Below the pieces are notes generated by a model. The model was given only the letters and a program-made list of their open reading frames with translations. It ran no database searches and was not told the origin of the DNA. Positions 45,948 to 53,217 of a stretch of DNA of 64,000 nt are shown piece after piece. How positions within the stretch are numbered: the stretch's first letter is position 1; each line of letters opens with the position of its first letter. The position numbers were made by a program, and so were the translations under genes. The DNA comes from Planctomycetota bacterium (GTDB lineage: Bacteria > Planctomycetota > Planctomycetia > Pirellulales > Pirellulaceae), in assembly GCA_023430365.1 (NCBI GenBank), contig JAEZAS010000107.1, positions 1 through 64,000 on the forward strand. Direction: 5' to 3'.

Positions 45948-46060
45948 GGAATGTCATCCGGCAGCGAACACTCGGCTGCATCTCGTGGGAGAGGTTTTGC
46001 GTTGGAGAATACGCCACCGAAGCCTCTTTCCAATCAGGCAATCACTGAACTGCATGGCGA

Positions 46061-46198
46061 TTACCACCGTGAGGGATAGTTCCTGCGAGCCCACAGCGAC
46101 AGGCCAATGTAGCCGGCCAGGAGCGAGACACCGGCATCGGGAAATAAGTAAAAGAGCGCTCCCAGAAAGAAATACAGCGGCATCTGAAAGTACAGCAT
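46061..46198 (-). CDS. Putative 45-residue membrane protein
   Basis: On the minus strand between plus-strand genes, a short frame from the ATG at 46196-46198 to a TAA at 46061-46063 reads MLYFQMPLYFFLGALFYLFP, then GVSLLAGYIGLSLWARRNYP: two hydrophobic helices with a basic tail, a composition unlikely in a chance ORF. In-frame codons upstream are open back to about 46258, but offer no better start. No ribosome binding site is seen. It could be a small toxin-like or accessory membrane protein, or a fragment of a larger one. Confidence 0.35.
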   Translation of the reverse strand: MLYFQMPLYFFLGALFYLFPDAGVSLLAGYIGLSLWARRNYPSRW

Positions 46199-46453
46199 TT
46201 CGTCTGCATACCACGTCTCCCGCTTGCGAATCGAGACGGCTGAAGTTCTGCCTCTTCAAAATGCGGGAGTGGCCGGAGTTGCCCTCGATCACGCGTCGCA
46301 ATGGCTCGGCAGGCGTGATGCACGACTTTCGCAAAACACCGTTCACAGCACCGTCTCATGAACCGCCACCATGAATTTCACCGCCCGCTTCTCTTCTTAC
46401 TTCCATTTGAAATGAAATCCGGAATCTGAAAGTATCGCCAAGCAGCCACGATT

Positions 46454-46741
46454 ATGAACTCCGATGAATTGCCGGCTGCAACAGCTTGCGATTCGCCGGA
46501 CCTGCTTTGGAGAAAGGAGATGGAGTCATTACTGTTTGGAGCAATGCTGCTTGGAGCTGCCGTGGCGTACCTGGTGCCTGCCTTGATCGCTTCACGCCGC
46601 AAGCATCGGAATGCCAATGCGATCTTCATCATCAACCTGTTCTTCGGATGGACATTTCTGGGATGGGTCGTCAGCCTCGCCTGGGCATTGACCAGTAACA
46701 CCGAGCAGGCTGGACGGATGGAAGCTCCTGCCAGGAACTGA
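46454..46741 (+). CDS. Superinfection immunity-like membrane protein
   Basis: 95 residues. The central part has two transmembrane helices, MLLGAAVAYLVPALIASRR and IFIINLFFGWTFLGWVVSLA; the second, with the preceding RKHRNANAI, matches the superinfection immunity (Imm_superinfect) family found in phages and many bacteria. In phage T4 Imm-type proteins at the inner membrane block DNA entry of a second phage. The ATG at 46454 has no good site; another at 46520 has AAAGGAG but directly adjacent, so the start is uncertain. Confidence 0.72.
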   Translation: MNSDELPAATACDSPDLLWRKEMESLLFGAMLLGAAVAYLVPALIASRRKHRNANAIFIINLFFGWTFLGWVVSLAWALTSNTEQAGRMEAPARN

Positions 46742-47126
46742 CCGCTGTCGGCATCGCGCATCGACCGTATCTCGCGATTCTGCTGCCGAGTCTGCCGTCC
46801 GAGCGTCGCCTCCCCTTTTCTGCACTCTCGGCATTGGCTGACACCACACCCTGGAACGTCGGCTGCACAAGCTGCAACATTGCGCAAGCATTTTGTTTTG
46901 ATTTCCGAGCTGCGCGCGAGCAAATCGCCGAAATAGCCTTTCCGATAAATCCCCTCATAAAAGAATCAGCTTGCGAACACGTCGAACCCCGTCGTATCGG
47001 TAGTGCTCGACAAAAGACATTATGAGGCGTTAATTCCCAGGGGGCCAAAACTCACCGGGAGGCAATTCCCGGTCAGCCGTCTGAATAAATTGATTGCTGC
47101 ACCAGGCAGCAAATGCAGGATTGTTT
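46742..47126. other. Intergenic region upstream of the tyrosine recombinase
   Basis: 385 bp without a gene. A hairpin CCGGGA/TCCCGG at 47056-47073 lies about 60 bp before the recombinase start and may influence its expression or mark a recombination site. No tRNA or repeated attachment core was found. Confidence 0.4.
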
Positions 47127-48164
47127 GTGAGCACTTCAAAAACATCAACACCCGCAGCAGCTACCGAGGAAGCGATTTCCTCAGCGTCCTTGCCAGCAAC
47201 TCGAACGGCGGCGATTCAGGTGGCGACTGCCAGCGCTGACGCGGATCTTCCGGCATTGATCGAATCAGCAGGCCCAGCAGCGCGCTTTGCCTGGGAAGAG
47301 TTCATTTACGCGCGGGTGCGGAATCCCTACACCCGCACAGCCTACGGCCATGCGGTGAAGATGTTCCTGCGATACTGCGAAGACGCCGGCCGTGAGCTGG
47401 CGCGGATTGCTCCCCGAGATGTGGCGAGCTATCTCGATAGCCTTCCCTTCGCGCCATCCACAAAGAACCTGCATCTGTCAGCCATCCGGCACTTCTTCGA
47501 TACGCTGGCCATTCGGCACGTCGTGATCTTCAATCCAGCCGCGTCCGTGCGCGGAGAGCGCTTGCAGGTCGTCGAAGGTCGGACGCCGGAAATCGGCATC
47601 GAGCAGGCCCGTAGTCTGCTGTGGTCCATCGACACGAGTAACGTCGTGGGACTGCGGGACCGAGCGATTCTCGGCATCCTCGTCTACACGGCGGTCAGAG
47701 TGGGGGCTGTGGCCAAATTACGGCGGGGAGACTTTCAGGACCTCGGCGGGCATTCGAGCTTTCGGTTTAGCGAGAAAGGTGGAAAGTCGCGGGAGATTCC
47801 GGTTCGCCATGATCTGGAAGGATTTATTCGCGAGTACCTGGCGGCAGGCTGTCTGGAGGAAGCAGAGAAGACCTCTCCCCTCTTCCGCACCACCGTCAGG
47901 CGGACCAGGGAGTTGACGCACCGGGCAATGACGCCGAACGACATGGCCCGCATGGTGCGTCGCCGATTGAAAGAAGCCGGACTCTCCGGCCAGTTTTCAC
48001 CGCATTCGTTTCGGGTGACGACCATCACCGATCTGCTCAATCAAGGCGTGCCGCTGGAGGATGTGCAGTACCTCGCTGGGCATGCCGATCCGCGCACGAC
48101 GCGGCTGTATGACCGCAGACGACGGCAGGTGACACGGAACATTGTCGAGCGGATTTCGGTGTAG
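47127..48164 (+). CDS. Tyrosine recombinase (phage integrase family)
   Basis: I chose the GTG at 47127 (GCAGGA six bases upstream); a TTG at 47094 is the alternative. 345 residues. An N-terminal SAM-like domain (about 50-140; YTRTAYGHAVKMFLRYCEDA) precedes the catalytic domain with all active residues: Arg in TAVRVGAV near 190, Lys in KGGKSREIPV near 217, the HxxR box PHSFRVT near 293, His in LAGHADPRTT and the nucleophile Tyr in RLYDRR near 326. It could mediate integration or excision of the element, or resolve cassettes. The stop codon is part of a perfect hairpin. It is not adjacent to the element's tRNA end, where a serine recombinase sits. Confidence 0.88.
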   Translation: MSTSKTSTPAAATEEAISSASLPATRTAAIQVATASADADLPALIESAGPAARFAWEEFIYARVRNPYTRTAYGHAVKMFLRYCEDAGRELARIAPRDVASYLDSLPFAPSTKNLHLSAIRHFFDTLAIRHVVIFNPAASVRGERLQVVEGRTPEIGIEQARSLLWSIDTSNVVGLRDRAILGILVYTAVRVGAVAKLRRGDFQDLGGHSSFRFSEKGGKSREIPVRHDLEGFIREYLAAGCLEEAEKTSPLFRTTVRRTRELTHRAMTPNDMARMVRRRLKEAGLSGQFSPHSFRVTTITDLLNQGVPLEDVQYLAGHADPRTTRLYDRRRRQVTRNIVERISV

Positions 48165-48180
48165 CCGGCAGCGCCGGCTA
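48162..48180 (+). terminator. Hairpin containing the integrase stop codon
   Basis: A perfect inverted repeat TAGCCGGC-agc-GCCGGCTA begins with the TAG stop codon of the tyrosine recombinase. There is no U-run after it, so it is either a non-canonical terminator, an RNA-stability element, or one of the many stem-loops of this element. Confidence 0.45.
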
Positions 48181-48578
48181 TCGGCTCTCTCACTCTGTTC
48201 GTCAGTATCCCTTTCTTCGCATTCCATTCATTCTGGGCGTTGCCCTGCGGGCCGGGCTTGCTCCAGGCTCCGCTATCGCTCGGTCCGGGCTTCTCCCGGA
48301 CTGCTTCGCACCTTGCGCATCCCTAACGCGGACATGCAAACGCGAGCATAGTTCGCTGACCAGCCTTTCTCATCGTGCCACGGCGTCAAGGTCCGCTCCC
48401 ACCTGCGGTGCTCGCTGCTGCTTGGCCTCTCGGCCAAGACTCCACCTTGACTGGCCGTGCTTGGCAATGGCTGGCCGACAGCAAACGTGCATGGGGTGGC
48501 TCCCCAGATGTTTGAGCGGCCTGGAGGAACCAGAGGTTCCCGACATCAAGCAATCAAGCCGCACCGGAGAATCAGACC
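48181..48578. other. Stem-loop-rich intergenic region between integrase and radC-like gene
   Basis: 398 bp without a gene. It has perfect hairpins at 48242-48252 (GCCC/GGGC), 48283-48301 (GTCCGGG/CCCGGAC), 48421-48438 (CTTGGCC/GGCCAAG) and 48526-48540 (GGAACC/GGTTCC). They are of the same style as the large array at 50.2-51.7 kb. The sequences differ from each other, so this is not a tandem repeat. Confidence 0.5.
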
Positions 48579-49049
48579 ATGAGCAAGCTGACTACTTTTG
48601 AACGCAGTGCAAAACTCGCCGAAGTTCGAGCCGTATACAAGAGCCGCCTCAAGGTGAGCGAGCGGACCAAGATCGCCGAGGCGAGCGATGTCGTTCGCTA
48701 CCTGCGGGCGATCTGGAATCAGAACACGCTGGAACTTCTCGAAGAGGTTGTGGTGGTGTGCCTGAACGGCAGCAACGAAGCGCTTGGCTGGGTCAAGGTG
48801 GCAAGCGGTGGGCTGAACATGGCAACCGTCGATCCGCGCGTGGTGTTCACCATCGCCCTCCAGACAGCCTCAAGTGCAATCATCCTGGCGCACAATCACC
48901 CCAGCGGCAGTCTGGAGCCCTCAACCGCAGATCGGAACCTGACCAAACGCTTGAAGGAAGTCGGCGACATCCTGCGCATCCAGCTCCTGGACCACCTGAT
49001 TCTCACCCGTGAAGGACATCTGAGCTTCAAGAACATGGGACTGCTGTAG
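48579..49049 (+). CDS. radC: RadC-family JAB-domain protein
   Basis: 156 residues, shorter than chromosomal RadC (about 220) because the N-terminal HhH part is missing, as is usual in mobile-element copies. The metal-binding JAMM motif is complete: HNHPSGSLEPSTAD near residues 108-121, preceded by GWVKVASGGLN. The biochemical role is not known; JAB domains are metal-dependent hydrolases, and element-borne copies are near-ubiquitous on integrative elements. Upstream there is no strong ribosome binding site (CGGAGA eight bases before the ATG). Confidence 0.85.
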   Translation: MSKLTTFERSAKLAEVRAVYKSRLKVSERTKIAEASDVVRYLRAIWNQNTLELLEEVVVVCLNGSNEALGWVKVASGGLNMATVDPRVVFTIALQTASSAIILAHNHPSGSLEPSTADRNLTKRLKEVGDILRIQLLDHLILTREGHLSFKNMGLL

Positions 49050-49079
49050 CCAGAACAACGAAGAATAGAAGGACATCCA

Positions 49080-49328
49080 ATGATACGAGAAGGCGACAAC
49101 TCAAAGCGCATCGCTGCCGCAGAGGCAGCTCTGAAGGCGTATGCCCAGTACCAGAGCGGAAACGCTCTGGTAGAGCGAGACAGCCCCGAGGAAACGCTCA
49201 TCGATCTGTTAACCGACTTGCAGCATTTCGCTGCTTCCCGCGAAGTCGATTACGAGGCTGCTCTCAGAATTTCTCAAAGCCACTTTGCGGTGGAGCAGGA
49301 ACTCGATCTTGAGCCCCGGCTGAAGTAG
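49080..49328 (+). CDS. Small unknown protein following radC
   Basis: 82 residues, starting at an ATG with AAGGACATCC upstream, 30 bp after radC. It is helical and acidic (RIAAAEAALKAYAQYQSG, then LIDLLTDLQHFAASREVDYE). Small proteins of this kind often follow RadC on planctomycete elements; no function is known. Its last 65 bases overlap the 3' end of the convergent gene at 49264-50022; both can be real, since convergent overlaps occur. Confidence 0.6.
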   Translation: MIREGDNSKRIAAAEAALKAYAQYQSGNALVERDSPEETLIDLLTDLQHFAASREVDYEAALRISQSHFAVEQELDLEPRLK

Positions 49329-50022
49329 CAACCTCCGAGCAAATGACGAGGTCTGAGCCGGAAGGCTGATCCGTGACAGCAAACGGCGCGACGATCTCCC
49401 GACGTAACCGTAAGGCTGATGTCGGCACCGGCGCGAAACCCGTTCGCGCCCGAGCTTCATTGACCGCCTTGAGGATGGTCAGAAGTTGTCTGCGGATCGG
49501 AGCGTAACGAGCATACGGCACACGAGCGAAGTCGACGGCGAGATTCTCCACCGAGCGATGCGTCGCCCGATCCAGAAAGAAGGTTTTGAGCTGTTTGTAA
49601 GTCGGTTTGTCGATCCGCACGCAGGCATGCCACTTCCGAGGCCCGCCACCGCTTGGCGTCACTCCGCTTTGTCGGTAACTGATCGAGTAGCCCTCGAACT
49701 TGATCGGCACCCGGCGGCAGTCCTGAATCACCTTGCGCTCAATCTGCTTGAAGGGGTGGTGCCCGTCAGTGGCCAAAAGCAGAAACCAGTTCTGGTAGCG
49801 GATGTACTGCATGTTGGCCAGGCCGCGACGTTTGCGGGCCGTTCGCTCGCGCTCTCCCAGGGCGATCTCGTATTTCGCGATCAACTTGCTGTCGAGCACT
49901 GCGAGATCCGTCCCCGGCTTGAGATACCCGCAGACGTAGAACCAGTACCCATGCCGCAAGTAGCTGACCGCAACCTGCTGCACGAGTCCCTCAGGAGAAT
50001 GAGCGACACAGCGATACTGCAT
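49264..50022 (-). CDS. Unknown basic protein of the element
   Basis: 252 residues from the ATG at 50020-50022, chosen because GGAGGGAT lies just upstream; the frame is open to 50241 but those codons fall in the stem-loop array. The protein is basic (pI high by eye) with aromatic-rich motifs: YLRHGYWFYVCGYLKPGTDL, then RGLANMQYIRYQNWFLLLAT and DGHHPFKQIE near residue 95. The N-terminal 150 residues look like a compact alpha/beta nucleic-acid-binding fold; HHPF might be a catalytic His pair similar to rolling-circle initiators or REP-type transposases, but I cannot place it. The function is unknown. Confidence 0.6.
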   Translation of the reverse strand: MQYRCVAHSPEGLVQQVAVSYLRHGYWFYVCGYLKPGTDLAVLDSKLIAKYEIALGERERTARKRRGLANMQYIRYQNWFLLLATDGHHPFKQIERKVIQDCRRVPIKFEGYSISYRQSGVTPSGGGPRKWHACVRIDKPTYKQLKTFFLDRATHRSVENLAVDFARVPYARYAPIRRQLLTILKAVNEARARTGFAPVPTSALRLRREIVAPFAVTDQPSGSDLVICSEVATSAGAQDRVPAPPQSGFEKF

Positions 50023-50159
50023 ATCCCTCCACGATGAAAGCCGTTTGTGACTCCAGCACGAAGCTGGTTTTCCCAATGACTCAAAAACGTGAAAGCGCGT
50101 TCGCCTAGACGCCGCTTCAATCAAATTCCCTGCTGACGCAGCACAATCACATAAGCAAG

Positions 50160-51720
50160 AGAAGTGGGGTTTGTTGCGGCAAACCCCACGAAAGCCGATT
50201 CCTTTGCAGAAATCCTCGATGGCGGCAGAACGACCCTGCAATCCCGCTCAGACTCGCGACACTACGAAAGCCGCGAATAGAGCACGTGACGCCAGGACCG
50301 TATCCACGCACGGGCTGGATTGCGCCTGTGTAGATGCACTGTTTTCTCCAGTGCATCCGCCCAATCCATAGTGCCCGCAGAAAAAAACCTTCGACAGCCG
50401 CCATTCCGAGCGCAAAACGCACGGGTAGCGTCCATCGTTCGTCCGCCGCCAAAAGTGATTGCTCTTCCGAGCAATCACCTTCAGCCGCAGTTGCTGCCAA
50501 TCAAGGAAGCCGATGCCGCAAAGCATCGACCATGCATCTTCCGACGGGGTATTTGGCCCGAAAGCCAGAAAGCCCCTCAGCCCTTTCGTTCCTGCCAGGA
50601 CGGTTCATCACGCCGCCCATTGCAGACGGGTCGCGACTGCCTTGCCGCGCAGACTCCCGCACCAGAGGTGCATGGACTCTGTCCGAGCCTTCGCCCGAAA
50701 CACCGCTCGACTTCCGTCGAGTTCTACTCAGGCCACTCTCCCCCACTACGGCGTTTGAAGTATCTTGCCGACCAGGCAAGACGCCGGAGTGCCAACTCCG
50801 GTAGCCGCAGTGGCTCCTGCGTTAGCATCGGTCTCCGATTCCGAGGTCACGTGGCTAGGACGTATTACCGTCCGGTCCGCATGGGTATGTGCCGCCTTCC
50901 GGCTGGCCATACTCTCCTGACTCCAAGAGTCAGATTTCCCCTTACGAAAACAGAAGCTCAGGGTATCGCTCCCACACGGATGGTTTGCGATTCGGCTCCG
51001 TCTCCTCGGAATCTCACTGGCAAGCCCTCCCTCACTCGTTTAGTTGGGCCTTTCGTGGTTGAGCTTTTCGTGGCCGGGTTTTTCGCCCGGTCCCCGGAGT
51101 AGTCAGCTCCGGTACTGTCTGTCACCAGACAGCAACTCCCCACGCCAGCACGGTTGCAGGAACTCGCTCGGATGCGATCCGAGAAAGCCCATCAGCCCCC
51201 GTGACGGGATTTTCACCCGCTTTGAGTGCCGCAATTACTCGCGACACCGAGGCAGAGCAGACAGCTCCACCTCGCCGATGCGGCCTCATTCCCACACGGG
51301 AACAAGGTATGTCCGCATCGCCCCTTTTCCATCTTGAAGAAACCTTACGGGACAACTCGAAAGAAAGCTGCCGCAGGCAGAGAGCGCCGTCGGCGAATTG
51401 GATAGAACGCTGGGATTACTCTGATGCTGTTGCTTCTCCGCTTACGAGGGGAGCCTGCAACAGCCAGGATTACTCCAACGAGCCTCCATTGAACTGGGCG
51501 AGCCACTCTCGCGGCAACCCAGCTCGAAGGGCCAGCACAAGGGAGTTGGCAACTCCGGTCCTTATGTCCGGTTGATGAGGCCGGATTTCCTGGACCTGCT
51601 GTCCCCGTCGGAAGACGCCAGCTCACTACCCTTATTCCTCAGCTATCGCATGAGGGTTCGGGCACATGCGTGACGTGAGCAGAACGACTCAGTGCCGATG
51701 GAGCATCGGCACGAAAGATC
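50160..51720. repeat. Dense array of perfect stem-loops, no gene
   Basis: About 1.55 kb contain over twenty short inverted repeats, most with 5-10 bp perfect stems and 3-9 base loops. Examples (stem arms): 50164-50189 GTGGGGTTTG/CAAACCCCAC; 50333-50357 GATGCACTG/CAGTGCATC; 50455-50478 GTGATTGCTC/GAGCAATCAC; 50706-50721 CTCGAC/GTCGAG; 50764-50780; 50784-50801 CCGGAGT/ACTCCGG; 50917-50933 CTGACTC/GAGTCAG; 51073-51090; 51094-51112 CCGGAG/CTCCGG; 51115-51132 CTGTCTG/CAGACAG; 51167-51183 CTCGGAT/ATCCGAG; 51276-51320 CGATGCGG/CCGCATCG with an inner TTCCC/GGGAA; 51426-51464 GCTGTTGC/GCAACAGC; 51692-51712 GTGCCGATG/CATCGGCAC. The motif CGAAAG recurs five times (50189, 50265, 50559, 51358, 51712). A 260-codon open frame crosses it but has no protein character. 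Confidence 0.7.
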
Positions 51721-51863
51721 GGTATCGCATTTTTTTATTTTCGCCAACTTTTGCGGGTTTTCCCGGAGCTACGAGATCGCCCTGGGATTTGGTGCGACAA
51801 ACTGAATTGTGCTATCCGGGAGGTGAGGAAATATGAACGTGTGTGTTTAGAATGGTGGATCAT

Positions 51864-52232
51864 ATGAGCACGAAGTCGAAGCACAATGAAACACAGGACA
51901 AGCAACGGCCAGTCGAGACGTTTCGTGAAGGGGCCATTGCCGCGCATGTTTGGAAGCGACAGACTTCCACCGGTTTTGAGTATCTGGAGTTCTCGCTCAG
52001 CAGAAGCTGGAAGCTGAAGAGTGGAGAGAAGGAAGGGTATTCGAGCAATTTCTTCGAGCAGAATCAGGACGCGCTGATCTCCGTGATCAAGCAGGCTTCC
52101 GATTACATCCGCGAATGCTCGATTGCCGAGGAGCAGCACGAGCCGCAAGTCCGCGCGTCGAAGACTTTCGCTGTACCAGGGCAGGGGAAAACAGCGAACG
52201 AAACGCCGCCGCCAAGAGCAGTAGCATCGTGA
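51864..52232 (+). CDS. Small unknown protein, planctomycete mobile-element type
   Basis: 122 residues from the ATG at 51864, GGTGGA upstream; the frame is open from 51843. The core reads ETFREGAIAAHVWKRQTSTG, then YLEFSLSRSWKLKSGEKEGY and SNFFEQNQDALISVIKQASD: two beta strands then a helix, with a disordered tail (about 95-122). It resembles the shorter protein at 45660-45947 in arrangement (GAIxAxxWxxxT...FxxSxSR versus GRIxAAIWxNET...NVTLSR), so the two are probably paralogues. Function unknown. Confidence 0.65.
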   Translation: MSTKSKHNETQDKQRPVETFREGAIAAHVWKRQTSTGFEYLEFSLSRSWKLKSGEKEGYSSNFFEQNQDALISVIKQASDYIRECSIAEEQHEPQVRASKTFAVPGQGKTANETPPPRAVAS

Positions 52233-52364
52233 TCTGAATTAAGCGGGCGGTCATTCGATGCAGCCCGCTGCGGTTGCATCGAACCGCCACCATTTGCCGT
52301 CTCGCCCGCAATCAGTAACCCAGCACAGTGCTGTGGATAACTCTAATTCTGACCGAATCGCTGA

Positions 52365-52420
52365 CGTGTCGGTCCCGTCACATTTTGCAGCCGCTTAAGC
52401 GTGTCGGTCCAGTCACAATT
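52365..52420 (+). repeat. Imperfect 20-bp direct repeat at the broken end of the methyltransferase gene
   Basis: Two copies, CGTGTCGGTCCCGTCACATT at 52365 and a near-copy at 52400 (one substitution and one extra A), lie 35 bp apart. The second is immediately upstream of the truncated MT-A70 frame. They may be the scar of a recombination or deletion event that removed the gene's 5' end. Confidence 0.55.
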
Positions 52421-52433
52421 CACAGGTCGAACG

Positions 52434-52853
52434 ATGACCTTGCAGGCCATCTTAGATGAACCTGTTCGAAAGCTGGTCACTGACAACGCCCATCTCCACC
52501 TGTGGACCACCAATGCCTTCCTTCGAGAAGCGTTTGAGGTCATCCAGGCTTGGGGCTTTAAATACAAGTCCTGCCTAATCTGGATCAAGCCACAGCTTGG
52601 CATGGGGAACTATTGGCGAGTCTCCCACGAGTACCTGCTGCTCGGCGTTCGCGGCAGCTTGCCGTTTCAAGATCGCACCCACCGCAGTTGGCTGCAAACT
52701 CGCCGCACCGTCCACAGCCGTAAGCCGTTTGCCTTCCGCGCACTCATCGAGAAGGTCAGCCCCGGTCCGTACCTGGAACTCTACGGCCGCGAAGAGCAAC
52801 CGCTCTCGGAATGGACCGTCTACGGAAACCAGGTCGAACGCCGTTTGTTTTGA
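52434..52853 (+). pseudogene. MT-A70-type adenine methyltransferase lacking its catalytic N-terminus
   Basis: About 140 residues match the MT-A70 family from just after the active site: MTLQAILDEPVRKLV, HLHLWTTNAFLREAFEVIQA, WGFKYKSCLIWIKPQLGMG, and the end SPGPYLELYGREEQPLSEW. In intact members the DPPW motif lies some 20-40 residues before the MTLxEI segment. In this frame only noise and a stop (TGA at 52362-52364) precede it. The gene is therefore N-terminally truncated and catalytically dead, though the remaining frame is undamaged. A direct repeat at the break suggests the cause. Confidence 0.7.
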
Positions 52854-52869
52854 GGGAATAGCCAATCCG

Positions 52870-53100
52870 ATGACCACGCAGGGGAACAATCGCGAAAGCC
52901 GAGGAGCCGAGCCGATCGCGGTCCGTGTTCCGGCTGGCGCTCCCCCATGGGTGACAACGGAACTGATCGGCCACACCCTCCGCGTCTGGCAGCCCTACTC
53001 CAAGCAGGAACTCACCTCCGAAGACGCACTGGAAATCATTCTCAGTGCCGGAAGGCTCGTCGACTATTTGATGCTCGACGAGGGTGCGAATGCAGGCTGA
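52870..53100 (+). CDS. Small unknown protein upstream of the serine recombinase
   Basis: 76 residues from an ATG at 52870. Sequence: VRVPAGAPPWVTTELIGHTL, then WQPYSKQELTSEDALEIILS. It ends in a helix typical of short DNA-associated accessory proteins (ALEIILSAGRLVDYL). Such a gene commonly precedes recombinases in planctomycete elements; I know of no function. The gene is 117 bp before the recombinase start, and no terminator is seen between. Confidence 0.55.
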   Translation: MTTQGNNRESRGAEPIAVRVPAGAPPWVTTELIGHTLRVWQPYSKQELTSEDALEIILSAGRLVDYLMLDEGANAG

Positions 53101-53217
53101 TTTCGCCGCTCGTTCCGGTTAGGACAGCGATCCACTTTCCGAGGCCAGGCCGCTACAATTCAGGGGTCAGCGTAAGTCGCATTCTTCTGTTTGACTGCGG
53201 ATTCCCGGAGGCTGTCG

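Noticed and set aside
50320..51102. 260-codon plus-strand open frame in the stem-loop array
   Set aside because: Arg/Ser/Pro-rich with no regular secondary structure or motif; the stretch is better explained by inverted repeats.
50160..51720. Integron attC array
   Set aside because: No IntI-type integrase with its extra domain, no GTTRRRY core sites, and no gene cassettes between the hairpins.
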